Source: an uncultured Eubacteriales bacterium (GTDB lineage Bacteria; Bacillota; Clostridia; Christensenellales; CALVMC01). From it: a stretch of 64,000 nt of DNA. The position numbers and the translations under genes were made by a program. Under the pieces are notes generated by a model. The model saw only the letters and a list, made by a program, of their open reading frames with translations, searched no databases and was not told where the DNA came from. The stretch spans positions 99,659 to 163,658 of the forward strand of contig CASFOZ010000003.1 in the NCBI GenBank assembly GCA_949296455.1, read 5' to 3'. Of this stretch, positions 17,198-26,839 are shown one piece after another; the first letter of the stretch is position 1; every line of letters begins with the position of its first letter.

Positions 17198-19422
17198 AAT
17201 TTTTCGTGGAACGTTCTGTTTATAACTTCCTGTTGCTGATTTCTGTTAAGCTTATTGAAGTTTACGGCATATCCGCTGACTCTTATTGTAAGATTAGGAT
17301 ATTTACCGGGATTTTCCATTGCGTCAATAAGTTTTTCTCTGTTGAGAACATTTACATTAAGATGGTGAGCATTTTGTTTAAAGTAACCTGTAAGAACATT
17401 TACGAGATTTGACTTTTTATCATCAAGCGTTTCGCCCAAAATATTCGGAGTCAAAGTAAAAGTATTAGATATACCGTCAAGACAAGTGCAGTATTCGAGT
17501 TTTGCAACGGAGTTAAGGCTTGCCAAAGCACCCGTAATATCTCTGCCGTGCATAGGATTTGCGCCCGGTGCAAAAGGTTCTCCTTTTTTTCTCATATCAG
17601 GGGTATTGCCCGTCTTTTTACCGTAAACTACATTCGAGGTAATAGTCAATATAGACAGAGTATGCTTTGCGTTTCTGTAAGTTTTATTGGATTTTAAATT
17701 AGCATAAAAATCTTCCGTTATCCATTTTGCTATCGAATCTACCCTGTCGTCATCGTTACCGTATTTAGGGAAATCTCCTTCCACTTCAAAATCGGTAATA
17801 AGTCCTCTTTCGTCTTTTATTGCTCTGACTTTTGCATATTTGATAGCGCTCAAACTGTCTGTAAGAACCGAAAGACCGCAAATACCGAATGCCATAAGTC
17901 TTTCGACGTTTGTGTCGTGTAAACTCATCATAAGTCTTTCATACGCATATTTATCGTGCATAAAATGAATTATATTCAAAGTATTTACATATAGTTTTGC
18001 AATTTGTTTACTTTGTTTTTTATAAGCTTCTATAACTTTATCGTAATCTAAAATTCCTTCGTCGAATACGGGTGATTTTTTTGTTATCTGCAAATTGTAA
18101 ATTTCGTCACGGCCTCCGTTCAAAGCAAGTAAAAGAACCTTCGCAAGATTGCAGCGTGCGCCGAAGTATTGCATTTGTTTTCCTGTCTTCATTGCAGAAA
18201 CGCAGCATGCAATCGAATAGTCGTCACCGTATATAGGACGCATAACATCGTCGTTTTCATATTGAATTGAATCCGTTTCGATAGATACTTTTGCACAGAA
18301 CTTTTTAAAATTTTCCGGAAGTTTATCGCTCCACAAAATCGTAATGTTAGGTTCGGAACACGTACCTAAATTATATTCGGTATTTAGCATTCTGAAATTG
18401 GTTTTTGTTACCATATGCTTAAAATCGGAAGTCAATCCGCCTTCTGCCGTAGTTACCCAAGTAGGGTCGCCTGCGAAAAGCTCATTGTACTCTTCTGTAC
18501 GAAGATGTCGTACAAGTCTGAGCTTTAAAACAAAGTCGTCGATAATTTCCTGCGCACGGCTTTCGTCAATGGTCCCTTCTTTAAGGTCACGGGTGAAATA
18601 AATATCCAAAAACGTTGAAATTCTCCCAATTGAATTTGCAGCGCCGTTTTGTTCCTTTACTGCGCCGAGATAACCGAAATAAAGCCATTGAACGGCTTCC
18701 AATGCATTTGAAGCCGGTCTTGAAATATCGAAACCGTACTCTTTTGCCATAACTTTAAGTCTTTCCATGAATTCGAGTTGCTTGTATAACTCTTCGGAAA
18801 GCCTTATGTTTTCATCGTTCATTGTTTTGGTTGCAAGATTTTCTTTATCTTTCTTTTTGCATTCAATGAGAAAATCCATTCCATAAAGAGGAATTCTTCT
18901 GTAATCGCCTATAATTCTACCTCTTCCGTAAGCGTCGGGCAGTCCTGTAATTACGCCTGCATGACGAGCTGCTCGCATTTGCTGGCTGTAAACTCTGAAA
19001 ACTCCGTCGTTATGAGTAGTTCTGTAAGTAAATTCGTCTTTAATTTTATCCGAAAGTTTATAACCGTACTGTTCGCAAGCCTTTTCGCTTAATCTTATTC
19101 CCCCGAAAGGGTTAACGGCTCTTTTTAAAGGTTTATCAGTTTGAAGTCCGAAGATAACTTCGTTTTCTTTATCTATATAGCCGGGTTTAAAAGAAAGCAA
19201 GGATGAAACATGTTCTGTATCTACATCTAAAACTCCGCCTTTTTCGGTTTCGAGTTTAAAAAGCTCCTGAACCTTGTCGGAAATTTTTTTCGTTCTTTGA
19301 GTAGGTCCTTGAAGAAAACTTTCGTCACCGTCATAAGGGGTGTAATTTTTACGGATAAAATCCGCTACATCGATATTTGTTTCCCAATTACCGCCGTTAA
19401 AATTTCTCCATTCTTTAATCAT
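17194..19422 (-). CDS. pflB: Formate C-acetyltransferase (pyruvate formate-lyase)
   Basis: Converts pyruvate and CoA to acetyl-CoA and formate in anaerobes. The 742 residues include the double catalytic cysteines in SIACCVSAM, the [11 protein letters not shown] segment, and the C-terminal glycyl-radical motif [13 protein letters not shown]. These mark a true PflB rather than a diol dehydratase-like paralogue. ATG 19422 lies behind AAGGAGG. Expression is governed by the ZTP riboswitch just upstream, which ties formate production to the one-carbon/purine state. Confidence 0.97.
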   Translation of the reverse strand: MIKEWRNFNGGNWETNIDVADFIRKNYTPYDGDESFLQGPTQRTKKISDKVQELFKLETEKGGVLDVDTEHVSSLLSFKPGYIDKENEVIFGLQTDKPLKRAVNPFGGIRLSEKACEQYGYKLSDKIKDEFTYRTTHNDGVFRVYSQQMRAARHAGVITGLPDAYGRGRIIGDYRRIPLYGMDFLIECKKKDKENLATKTMNDENIRLSEELYKQLEFMERLKVMAKEYGFDISRPASNALEAVQWLYFGYLGAVKEQNGAANSIGRISTFLDIYFTRDLKEGTIDESRAQEIIDDFVLKLRLVRHLRTEEYNELFAGDPTWVTTAEGGLTSDFKHMVTKTNFRMLNTEYNLGTCSEPNITILWSDKLPENFKKFCAKVSIETDSIQYENDDVMRPIYGDDYSIACCVSAMKTGKQMQYFGARCNLAKVLLLALNGGRDEIYNLQITKKSPVFDEGILDYDKVIEAYKKQSKQIAKLYVNTLNIIHFMHDKYAYERLMMSLHDTNVERLMAFGICGLSVLTDSLSAIKYAKVRAIKDERGLITDFEVEGDFPKYGNDDDRVDSIAKWITEDFYANLKSNKTYRNAKHTLSILTITSNVVYGKKTGNTPDMRKKGEPFAPGANPMHGRDITGALASLNSVAKLEYCTCLDGISNTFTLTPNILGETLDDKKSNLVNVLTGYFKQNAHHLNVNVLNREKLIDAMENPGKYPNLTIRVSGYAVNFNKLNRNQQQEVINRTFHEKL

Positions 19423-19439
19423 ACAAACCTCCTTAAAAA

Positions 19440-19475
19440 CACAAAACCATCTAAGCTAAATTTAGCCCAGACGGT
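19440..19475 (-). terminator. ZTP-riboswitch terminator before pflB
   Basis: ACCGTCTGGGC/GCTTAGATGGT forms an 11-bp stem (three G-T pairs) with loop TAAATTTA, followed by TTTTGTGTTTTT. Its 5' arm is the conserved 3' block of the riboswitch aptamer, so ligand binding and termination exclude each other. Confidence 0.8.
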
Positions 19476-19545
19476 CGGCATATACCGCTTCCTGCTCCCC
19501 CATAGTAACCTATGTATCCGTCAGTTGCAGAAAGACGCTCAGATT
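19463..19545 (-). ncRNA. ZTP riboswitch (pfl motif)
   Basis: On the minus strand the transcript reads ACTGACGGATACAT, then a small hairpin, GGGGGAGC, and CCGTCTGGGC. These match the conserved blocks of the pfl RNA motif that binds ZMP/ZTP. It lies between the promoter and pflB, a classic location for this class. Ligand (a sign of 10-formyl-THF shortage) should disrupt the overlapping terminator and raise pflB-pflA expression. Confidence 0.9.
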
Positions 19546-19565
19546 TTTGAATGTTTTATAGTTTT

Positions 19566-19594
19566 ATTATAACCGTCTTTAATACATTTGTAAA
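19566..19594 (-). promoter_or_regulatory. Promoter of the ZTP riboswitch/pflBA transcript
   Basis: TTTACA (19594-19589), a 17-nt spacer and TATAAT (19571-19566); +1 near 19559, shortly before the riboswitch. Confidence 0.75.
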
Positions 19595-19664
19595 GCGATT
19601 TTTAATATTTATTCCTATTTTTAATTTTTGCTACTATATATTATTTATCAAAAAACAGATAATA

Positions 19665-20360
19665 TTAATTTTCGTCCGATTCAAAATGAGAGATATGTTC
19701 GGGTGAATTGATTAATACATCGTTTATATAAAGTCTGAACTGACAACCTAAAAATCTTGCCGCTTTTTCACTCATAATCATTCTTTTGAGATAAATCTGA
19801 AAGTAATCCATAACGGAAGAACTTTCATTCATATAAAATTTTGAAGAAATAATCTTATTTCCTTTATCCACAAATACAGAATTTTTAAGAATAGCGTAAT
19901 TTACTCTGTCGTGAATATCGTTAGCATCGAAATCGTTTCTTCCTACCCTTGTTCTGTGAGCGTCGCTTTTATCGGCGATAACGACAGCTGCCCCCACAGG
20001 ATTTACTATTGCGCCTATTTCTTCTTCGTGGTTTCCTATAGCTGCAATAATAACTCCGATATCTTCAAGCGGCATACCCATTTTTACAAATATAGGATAA
20101 AGCAATATTGCTCCCGTTATTCCGTGATTGTTTCGGTTTACGGAATTTCCGACATCGTGAACGTATCCTGCGATTTTAGCAAGTTCTTGAAGCCGTTCAT
20201 CATACCCTATTTCTTTTAATATACGATATGCGGTATTCGAAACATAACTTGCGTGTCTCAGTCCGTGTTCTGTATAACTCATAGCCGTAAGACAGTCACA
20301 CGATGCTTTCAGTAACATACTAATTTCTTCGTTATTTTTTATATCTTCAAGCGTAATCAT
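19665..20360 (-). CDS. HD-domain phosphohydrolase, function unknown
   Basis: A 231-residue HD-superfamily protein. The metal ligands are visible as HGLRHASYV near residue 33, GYVHDVGN (the HD pair) near residue 70, HGITGAILL, and GNHEEEIG. ADKSDAHRTRVGRNDF follows. Such proteins hydrolyse phosphate esters or nucleotides; the substrate cannot be read from the sequence. It is the last gene of a five-gene run that includes hslO, 17 nt after the TPR-like gene. A TATAAT at the end of that gene, 16 nt before its own AGGTGA, hints at a second promoter. No convincing terminator is seen in the 44 bp after it. Confidence 0.8.
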   Translation of the reverse strand: MITLEDIKNNEEISMLLKASCDCLTAMSYTEHGLRHASYVSNTAYRILKEIGYDERLQELAKIAGYVHDVGNSVNRNNHGITGAILLYPIFVKMGMPLEDIGVIIAAIGNHEEEIGAIVNPVGAAVVIADKSDAHRTRVGRNDFDANDIHDRVNYAILKNSVFVDKGNKIISSKFYMNESSSVMDYFQIYLKRMIMSEKAARFLGCQFRLYINDVLINSPEHISHFESDEN

Positions 20361-20377
20361 ATTTTCACCTGCAATTA

Positions 20378-22084
20378 TTATACCATAAATTTATCCGATA
20401 AATTCAAACTGTTTATATACTTTTTAAAAATTCCTTCGTTGACTTCGAAATCGGGGCAATTTTTTATAGCTTGTTCATAACTATATTCGGAAGAAAGCGC
20501 AAGAGCAATGTAAGAAAGGGTTTTATCGGAATACAATTTGATTTTAGCGTTATTCATGGCTTTTTCGATTATGCTTACGGCATTTAGAAGTTTTTCTATG
20601 GATACAATCTGATTCTGATAATAGAAAAACTGCAAAGCGACTATGAAAATTCTGTTCATTTGAGATTTTTCGGGAAGCGGTGAAATATGGGCAATATTAA
20701 CCTTCCCCAACATATCGTTAAGACAAAGAGAATATTCACCTACATTTCCCGTTTTGTAATGATAAACCAATTGAAAAATAATATAGTATTTTATTTGGTC
20801 GGGAACGGACGGCGAAGCTATTATGTATTTAAAATAATCTTCTATTACATAATTTTGTTTTTCGAAAAGCAAATTAACTGCGTTTATGGTATCCTTTTTG
20901 TTCGGACAAAGTTTTAATGCAAAATAAAAAATCTTTCTGATTTGTTCGCTGTTATTAAATTCATCGACAAATTTATCTTCGTTTGATTTTAATAGGTCGA
21001 ACAATGAAATAAATTGTTCTTCGAGATTTTTAGGATAATTTAAAGTTATATCGGTTATAAGCGGTTGACTGTCTGATTTCAAAAAATATTCTGCGTAAAA
21101 CTCACTAGGATAAATATCCCTGTATAGTTTATACATATTCATCATTATTTCTTTTGCTTTTTGCTTTTCGCCGCAAAAAGAATATGTAAAAGCAAGAAAT
21201 TTATTGCTTTCAAAATCGAAATTATCCCCTCTTTCCCATTCGTCTTTAGCAAAATTCAAAGCCTCGGAAAAGTTACCTGCTTGTAAATTTAAAATTATTC
21301 TTCTTTTAGAGTGAACATATCTTTTAAGCTCTTTATAAGAATTGATTTTTTCGAGAACTTTTATTAACTCTTCTCTATTATCTTCTGCTACCAAAAGTTC
21401 GGCTTTAGCAAAATAAAATTCCGGTGTATCATTAAAATTTTTTTCCATAAATCGAAGACTTGTGTTTGCAGTATGTAAATCCCCCGATTTAATCAATGTG
21501 AAAATATACAATTCGCATGCAAAAGAATTCTTACGGGATAACTTTTCAAAATCTTCTAAAACATAATTTAAATTCACATAATCTTTTCTATCAATGCAAG
21601 CGCATGATTCCAAAAGCAAATCGGCGGCTTCCTCTTCTCTTTCCTGACTTAACAGAACTATATCGTCATTTCCGACATTGATAAAATTTTCGAAGAGTCT
21701 TTCCATATTTTCGCCGTACTCATCGCTTAAAATGCCACCGTCTGTTTCTATTTCGTCTGCTTCGAGCGAAAGTTTTCCGAACATCAATTTAGATATGGGA
21801 GTATTCGACCCGCTGAGATTCAGTATATAATGAAAAGTACATTCCTGAACACTGTAATTATCTGCAATAAGTCTTGAAAGAATTTCGTTTGATTCTCTGA
21901 AACAACCCTCGCCCGTCAATATGTCTGCAATTCTTTTCAGATAGCGCATCGATATGATTTTATTAGGACAATTTTTAGAGGCAAGATACAAATTATCGAG
22001 ACAACCGGCAATATCGTTTCTGTCAAAACAATCATCGGCGTTTTCTTCGTATATTTTATATGATTTTCTGAAATCAATTATCAT
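20378..22084 (-). CDS. TPR-like helical repeat protein, unknown function
   Basis: 568 residues, soluble, with no signal peptide and no enzyme motif. The sequence is a succession of amphipathic helix pairs such as ENADDCFDRNDIAGCLDNLY, YFAKAELLVAEDNREELIKV and AFTYSFCGEKQKAKEIM, which resembles tetratricopeptide repeats. It therefore probably acts as a protein-protein scaffold. It overlaps the end of hslO by 11 nt and precedes the HD gene, so it is part of the same transcript. I recognise no named family; the TPR call is by helix pattern only. Confidence 0.6.
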   Translation of the reverse strand: MIIDFRKSYKIYEENADDCFDRNDIAGCLDNLYLASKNCPNKIISMRYLKRIADILTGEGCFRESNEILSRLIADNYSVQECTFHYILNLSGSNTPISKLMFGKLSLEADEIETDGGILSDEYGENMERLFENFINVGNDDIVLLSQEREEEAADLLLESCACIDRKDYVNLNYVLEDFEKLSRKNSFACELYIFTLIKSGDLHTANTSLRFMEKNFNDTPEFYFAKAELLVAEDNREELIKVLEKINSYKELKRYVHSKRRIILNLQAGNFSEALNFAKDEWERGDNFDFESNKFLAFTYSFCGEKQKAKEIMMNMYKLYRDIYPSEFYAEYFLKSDSQPLITDITLNYPKNLEEQFISLFDLLKSNEDKFVDEFNNSEQIRKIFYFALKLCPNKKDTINAVNLLFEKQNYVIEDYFKYIIASPSVPDQIKYYIIFQLVYHYKTGNVGEYSLCLNDMLGKVNIAHISPLPEKSQMNRIFIVALQFFYYQNQIVSIEKLLNAVSIIEKAMNNAKIKLYSDKTLSYIALALSSEYSYEQAIKNCPDFEVNEGIFKKYINSLNLSDKFMV

Positions 22085-22940
22085 TTTTGAATAATCCCGT
22101 AACTTTTTCTCTGTCGTAAATATAATTTTTTTCGCAGAATTCGCATTTGACTTCTATTCTGCCTTCTTTATCTAAAATATCGAAAGCTTCGTCTTTTCCG
22201 AGACTTAAAATAACTTCATCGATTTTTTTGTCGCTGCAATCGCACTCATATTTGAACTTACGGCTTTCCAATTTTTTATAATCGAAATGACCGAAGTATT
22301 TTTCAAAAATTTCTTCATAAGAATATTCTTCAATCATTGCTGAAAAATCTTTGAAATTAGTAAGAATATCTTCAATAACCGTTATTATCTCATCGGGACA
22401 ATCCGGCATAGGTTCGGCAATCATAGCAAGACTTTTGACTTTGTCTTCTCTTATTATTTCTCCGCTCACAATAGCGCAAGGACGGTTTTCGGAAGCGGTA
22501 AAATAATATGCAAAGTCGCTGTAAATCTGTCCTGTTAAAATTTTACATTTACTGGAATAAGGCATTTTACCGCCCGTATCTTTAATAATCTGTAAAAAAC
22601 CGTTTTTACCTAAAACCTTTGCGGTATCATACCCGTTACCCTTATAATACGAAATATGCGAAGTTTGTGTAAGATAACCTTTCGCTTTCAATGAACCGTT
22701 ACAAGCCGTTACGATTTTCTGTCCGCAATCGTCGAAAGTCATAATAACCGAAAGTTTATCGCTTTTATTTTTAAAGCCGGATGCAGTAAAAACAGTAAGA
22801 GTTAAGGTTCTTATTAACTCGGCTGCCGACATTTCCGAAAGCTTATGAACTTTAATAACATCTTCGGCAAGAGTATCGGCAATTACGAATGTAATTAAAA
22901 CACGGTCGTTTAAAATCAAATATTTTTCTATACTGTTCAT
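22074..22940 (-). CDS. hslO: Redox-regulated chaperone Hsp33
   Basis: Holdase activated by oxidation, which releases zinc from four cysteines. The 288-residue protein has an N-terminal Hsp33 fold with AAELIRTLTLTVFTASGFKN and a C-terminal zinc centre with CDC (about residue 234) and CEFC (about 267), the CXC...CXXC pattern of the family. The substitution of the usual first segments is modest. It sits between the DUF624-like gene and the TPR-like gene with overlapping ends, so it is co-translated with them; this is not a standard hslO neighbourhood. Confidence 0.88.
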   Translation of the reverse strand: MNSIEKYLILNDRVLITFVIADTLAEDVIKVHKLSEMSAAELIRTLTLTVFTASGFKNKSDKLSVIMTFDDCGQKIVTACNGSLKAKGYLTQTSHISYYKGNGYDTAKVLGKNGFLQIIKDTGGKMPYSSKCKILTGQIYSDFAYYFTASENRPCAIVSGEIIREDKVKSLAMIAEPMPDCPDEIITVIEDILTNFKDFSAMIEEYSYEEIFEKYFGHFDYKKLESRKFKYECDCSDKKIDEVILSLGKDEAFDILDKEGRIEVKCEFCEKNYIYDREKVTGLFKNDN

Positions 22941-24160
22941 TTGTTATCGTTACTCTGATTGTTGGTTATTTCTATTTTCATCGAATCGTCGTTTTCAACA
23001 GAATTGTTCGAAGGTTGTTGAGTAGGTTTCTTCTTTTTCTTATATGGCGGTCTGTAATTCTGATTTTTGTTTTTATTAATAGAATTGTTTTTATTAGGCT
23101 GAATATTAACGTTTTCTTTATCGGAATCTTTTACAGATAAATCCTTATCCGCAACAGCCTTTTCCGTACCGCCATTGCCCTTTTTGCTATTATTATATTT
23201 TGCAGATAAATTATTTTTGTTTTTGTTTTTATTTTCATCTTTGACGGCAAATGTTTTTTTGTTTGGATTTAATTTCTGTTCGTAAAGCGGCGTAATTATC
23301 CCGTCATATTTTGCCTGAGCTAAAGCGGTATACATCAAAGCATAAAACGAAAAACCTACAAAGCCCATAAAAATTATAATTATGAAACTCATAAAGGAAA
23401 TAAAAGATAAAAACAAAAGAGCCGTGGCAATCACAACAATTAAATCCGCAAGAGGAGTAGTAACAGAAAGTATAGAAGCGTTTTTGATTAAGTCTTTAAA
23501 GGAAAATTTGTAATGCACCACAAGCGGACAAAGGTTGACAAAAAATACAAAAACGGCAAGCGCCAAAAGCGCACAAATTACTATGACAAGATAACTCCAC
23601 CAAGCTGCGGTTTTCAATACTATAAATTCAAGTTGCATAATTATAAGATATGCAAACAAAGCGACAAATCCGCCAAGCAGAGTGAATATGATTATAAATT
23701 TCCACCAGTGAAGTTTTATTCCTCTGAAAAAATGTTTTAAAGTCTTAACATTTGCTTCCCACATAAAATTTCTTGCGCAAAAGAAAAGTCCGCTTGCTCC
23801 GAGCCCTGCAAATGTAAAACAAGGAATGGTAAGGAGAAAGGCAAATTCGAAAACTTCCAAAACCATATATTCCGCATTAGTAGTATCTGTGTTAAGTCCC
23901 GGATACCCTAAACCGATATTTCCCATAAGATTAAGGTCTGCGTTAATCGCATTTACAAGACCGGGAACAAGCCAGAAAAAGATAACGAAAAAAGGTATTA
24001 AAAAAACAAGAAAAATAAGATTTATCAATACCAAATCGATAAAGCGGGTTTTAAATATCCGAAAGAATTCGGAAATCATTCCCCCTTTTCTTTCAACAGC
24101 GTTTACTCTTAAATCTTTTTCGGGTGTTATTTTCGAATACAACACTTCCCTAATTGACAT
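22937..24160 (-). CDS. DUF624/YesL-like membrane protein with basic disordered tail
   Basis: 407 residues. The first 290 contain about six hydrophobic segments, beginning with FRIFKTRFIDLVLINLIFLV, an arrangement resembling the DUF624 (YesL) family of unknown function, which often neighbours sugar transporters. The last 110 residues are Asn/Lys-rich and hydrophilic, with the basic patch YRPPYKKKKKP, and should lie in the cytosol. ATG 24160 has AAGGAG upstream. It follows the lipoprotein gene by about 12 nt. There is no transporter nearby, so the usual context is missing. Confidence 0.65.
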   Translation of the reverse strand: MSIREVLYSKITPEKDLRVNAVERKGGMISEFFRIFKTRFIDLVLINLIFLVFLIPFFVIFFWLVPGLVNAINADLNLMGNIGLGYPGLNTDTTNAEYMVLEVFEFAFLLTIPCFTFAGLGASGLFFCARNFMWEANVKTLKHFFRGIKLHWWKFIIIFTLLGGFVALFAYLIIMQLEFIVLKTAAWWSYLVIVICALLALAVFVFFVNLCPLVVHYKFSFKDLIKNASILSVTTPLADLIVVIATALLFLSFISFMSFIIIIFMGFVGFSFYALMYTALAQAKYDGIITPLYEQKLNPNKKTFAVKDENKNKNKNNLSAKYNNSKKGNGGTEKAVADKDLSVKDSDKENVNIQPNKNNSINKNKNQNYRPPYKKKKKPTQQPSNNSVENDDSMKIEITNNQSNDNK

Positions 24161-24171
24161 ATAAAACTCCT

Positions 24172-25437
24172 TTAAATAACTCCGCCCGAATTAATTCTGA
24201 CATAAGTATCGTCCAATGATTTGATTGTTTCCGTTCCTGCAGAGTACATAAAAGCCACTCCTGCAAGTTGATTGATTTCTTCTATGCTGCAAGATGCAGA
24301 CGCCGCTATTGCTCCCTCAACGGCAGTAGAAGAAGCGTCAACCGGCGGGTCAAAAAGTATCGAACACATATACCAATCTCTTATAACCGGATGGGCTTTC
24401 ATAGAGTTGCTTCCGTAGCCCGGATAGTTAATAAGCAAAGTCTGAACTACACAAGAAGACAAAACTCTGTTTACGATAAGAGAACCGTCTACAAAACTAT
24501 TATCCGCACGGTAAAATTCCATAGTCATACCACGGCGTTTAAGTTCGTTGAAACATTCTACAAAAGTATCTGCGGAATTACTGTTTATCGAATTTTTCCC
24601 AGACCAGGAAATTATGAAATCCGTAGGCGAAAGTCCGGGAGTCCCGCCGAGATAAGAATCTATATAGGTAAGTCGTTTAGGTATCTGACTGTATTTAATT
24701 TGTTTTTCGGATACAAGTTCGGTAAGAAGGAACATACTCGAAGTTACCAAAACTCCGCCCATAGAATGACCTGCAAATCTAATTTCTTCCTTTCCGAAAT
24801 CAGAAGGAAGAAGATTAACTGCACGAATATATTCGGCAACGAAAAGTTCGGAAATAGAAAAATCCAATGAATATTCACTTTGACCGCCCGAAGAAGTCTT
24901 GTAGGTGCCTCCCTTTGCCCAAACCTTAGTTTCAATCTGCATAATACCGTCATCGGCGAATTTTTCCCAACTGAAAACTGCGACATTATATCCTTGGTCA
25001 AGCCAAATTCTTAAAGTGTTCACCTTTTCCGTATCATAACCGAAATCAGACCCTTTTGCAATATCGAGCGGAACTTCATACGAGTCACGTTCGGAACTTT
25101 CTCCTACCTTTACTCCGTGTGCGTTAATTATGGTAGGCTTGGAAGTATCTACCAAAGCGGCTCCCTCTGCGGTATCAGCCTTGACATAAACTATTTTTTT
25201 ATTTACATCGTCCCATTTGGTCCAAAAAAGACCCTGTGTTTCAAGTTCGGGATTATTTTCATAATCGAGATACACTTCGCTTGCATAATCCTTATATTTA
25301 TTTGCAATTAGATTTTCGTTAATCTGTTCGTTTGAAAAAACAGGATACTCGTTATTATTGCACGCAGCGACCGAAATACAAATTATAGTACTGACAAGCA
25401 TAAGTACAATAAACAAAATAAAGTTTTTCTTTTTCAT
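24172..25437 (-). CDS. Lipoprotein with alpha/beta hydrolase (esterase-like) domain
   Basis: Starts at ATG 25437, giving 421 residues; an upstream in-frame ATG at 25461 would weaken the signal peptide. Residues 1-25 form a signal with lipobox SVAAC, so the protein is lipid-anchored outside the cell. The nucleophile elbow is FAGHSMGGVLVTSS near residue 200. The upstream strand YNVAVFSWEKFADDG and the NAHGVKVGESS segment fit a lipase/esterase-like alpha/beta fold. No substrate can be named. It heads the operon with the DUF624-like protein, hslO, the TPR-like protein and the HD protein. Confidence 0.75.
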   Translation of the reverse strand: MKKKNFILFIVLMLVSTIICISVAACNNNEYPVFSNEQINENLIANKYKDYASEVYLDYENNPELETQGLFWTKWDDVNKKIVYVKADTAEGAALVDTSKPTIINAHGVKVGESSERDSYEVPLDIAKGSDFGYDTEKVNTLRIWLDQGYNVAVFSWEKFADDGIMQIETKVWAKGGTYKTSSGGQSEYSLDFSISELFVAEYIRAVNLLPSDFGKEEIRFAGHSMGGVLVTSSMFLLTELVSEKQIKYSQIPKRLTYIDSYLGGTPGLSPTDFIISWSGKNSINSNSADTFVECFNELKRRGMTMEFYRADNSFVDGSLIVNRVLSSCVVQTLLINYPGYGSNSMKAHPVIRDWYMCSILFDPPVDASSTAVEGAIAASASCSIEEINQLAGVAFMYSAGTETIKSLDDTYVRINSGGVI

Positions 25438-25490
25438 TTTCCCACTTTCCCCACTTAGCATTAAACTAAGAATATAAATAATTATTTATT

Positions 25491-25519
25491 ATTTTACACA
25501 ATTTCAAATAAAATGTAAA
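25491..25519 (-). promoter_or_regulatory. Predicted promoter of the lipoprotein-hslO operon
   Basis: TTTACA (25519-25514), a 17-nt spacer and TAAAAT (25496-25491). The leader of about 47 nt contains a short hairpin CTTAG/CTAAG before GGGGAAAG. It is divergent from the lysine riboswitch promoter. Confidence 0.55.
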
Positions 25520-25556
25520 ACAGAATTTTATAAATAGGTAAATATTGTTAAATTTA

Positions 25557-25585
25557 TTGACAGGTATTGCATACTATGATAATAT
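25557..25585 (+). promoter_or_regulatory. Promoter of the lysine riboswitch operon
   Basis: TTGACA (25557-25562), a 17-nt spacer and TAATAT (25580-25585). The predicted +1 at about 25592 is the first base of P1 of the riboswitch. Confidence 0.8.
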
Positions 25586-25591
25586 GAAAAT

Positions 25592-25763
25592 GCTGATAGA
25601 GGAGCGGTAGGCATCAGTAGCTTATGCGGAAAGCCTTGCAAGAAAGGCGCATAACGCAAAAGGGCCGATACCGCCGAAATAAAACGCTTCTTGACGGCGT
25701 TTTGTTGGTTGAAACGGCTAATACCTTTCAACTGTCATCTTTAATAGATGGAGGACTATGAGC
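25592..25763 (+). ncRNA. Lysine riboswitch (L box)
   Basis: Closed by P1 GCTGATAG/CTATGAGC. Conserved core pieces follow in order: AGAGGAGCG, AGTAGC, GAAAGCC and GAAAGGCG, GGCCGATACCGCCGAA, the AAAACGC/GGCGTTTT arm, and ACTGTCATC before GATGGAGGACTATGAGC. These match the lysine-binding five-helix junction. It precedes asd-dapA-dapB, so lysine should shut off its own pathway. Confidence 0.93.
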
Positions 25764-25785
25764 TAATTTAGATGTAATCGAAATT

Positions 25786-25817
25786 AGTGCATTTCCTTAT
25801 CGGTAATGCACTTTTTA
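25786..25817 (+). terminator. Lysine-riboswitch expression-platform terminator
   Basis: AGTGCATT/AATGCACT (8 bp) with a T run. An upstream hairpin CTAATTT/AAATTAG (25763-25787) overlaps its first bases, giving the expected competing structure. Confidence 0.85.
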
Positions 25818-25835
25818 TATATTTGGAGGATTAAA

Positions 25836-26834
25836 ATGAAGCAGTACGACATCGCCGTAGTAGGCGCAACGGGAATGGTTGGCAACAAATTTTTGGAAGT
25901 TTTGGAAGAGAGAAAACTTCCCGTAAAAAATTACTATTTATTTGCATCTAAAAAAAGCGCAGGAAAAGTAATAAATTTTATGGGAAAACCCCATACCGTA
26001 CTCGAATTAAATAAAGAGAATATATTAAGTCATAAAGCGGATTTTGCATTATTTTCGGCAGGAGGCGGAACTTCAAAAGAATTTGCCCCTATATTTGCCG
26101 AATACGGTTGTATTGTCATAGACAATTCGAGTCAATGGAGAATGGATAAAAATGTTCCTTTGGTAGTTCCCGAAGTTAATCCGGAAGATATTAAAAACAA
26201 TAAAGGCATAATAGCAAATCCTAACTGTTCAACTATACAGGCAATGCTACCCTTAAAAGCGCTTGACGATAAATATAAAATCAAAAGAATAGTTTACAGC
26301 ACCTATCAAGCAGTATCGGGAGCAGGAGTTGCAGGATATAACGACCTTAAAAACGGTATTGAGAATATACCTCCGCAGAAATTCCCCTATCCTATATTTA
26401 ATAACATACTTCCTCATATCGATGTATTTCTGGATAACGGATACACGAAAGAAGAAGAAAAAATGATAAACGAAACAAGAAAGATATTGCACAATGACAA
26501 TTTGAGAATAACTGCAACTACGGTCAGAGTTCCCGTATTCGATTGTCACAGCGAATCTATAAATCTCGAATTTGAAAAAGATTGCACTTTGGAAGGAATT
26601 AAAGAAGCTCTTTCGAAAATGAAAAATCTTATTATTGTAGACGAGCCGGGACAAAATAAATATCCTATGCCGGTAAACTGCAAGAACAGAGACGAAGTTT
26701 TCGTAGGAAGAATACGACTCGATAAAAGCGTTAAATCGGGCTGCAATCTATGGGTAGTTGCCGACAATATCAGAAAAGGAGCCGCAACAAACGCAGTACA
26801 GATTGTAGAAGAACTTATTAAAAACAAGGAGTAA
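25836..26834 (+). CDS. asd: Aspartate-semialdehyde dehydrogenase
   Basis: Reduces aspartyl phosphate to the semialdehyde, the branch point to lysine and threonine. I start it at ATG 25836 (MKQYDIAVVGATGMVG), with GGAGGA 8 nt upstream; the longer open frame reaches back into the terminator. The 332 residues have the NADP loop GATGMVGNKFLEVL and the catalytic Cys in NPNCSTIQ. ATTVRVPVFDCHSESINLEF carries the substrate His/Arg region. First gene of a lysine-riboswitch operon, 5 nt before dapA. Confidence 0.96.
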   Translation: MKQYDIAVVGATGMVGNKFLEVLEERKLPVKNYYLFASKKSAGKVINFMGKPHTVLELNKENILSHKADFALFSAGGGTSKEFAPIFAEYGCIVIDNSSQWRMDKNVPLVVPEVNPEDIKNNKGIIANPNCSTIQAMLPLKALDDKYKIKRIVYSTYQAVSGAGVAGYNDLKNGIENIPPQKFPYPIFNNILPHIDVFLDNGYTKEEEKMINETRKILHNDNLRITATTVRVPVFDCHSESINLEFEKDCTLEGIKEALSKMKNLIIVDEPGQNKYPMPVNCKNRDEVFVGRIRLDKSVKSGCNLWVVADNIRKGAATNAVQIVEELIKNKE

Positions 26835-26839
26835 ACGAT

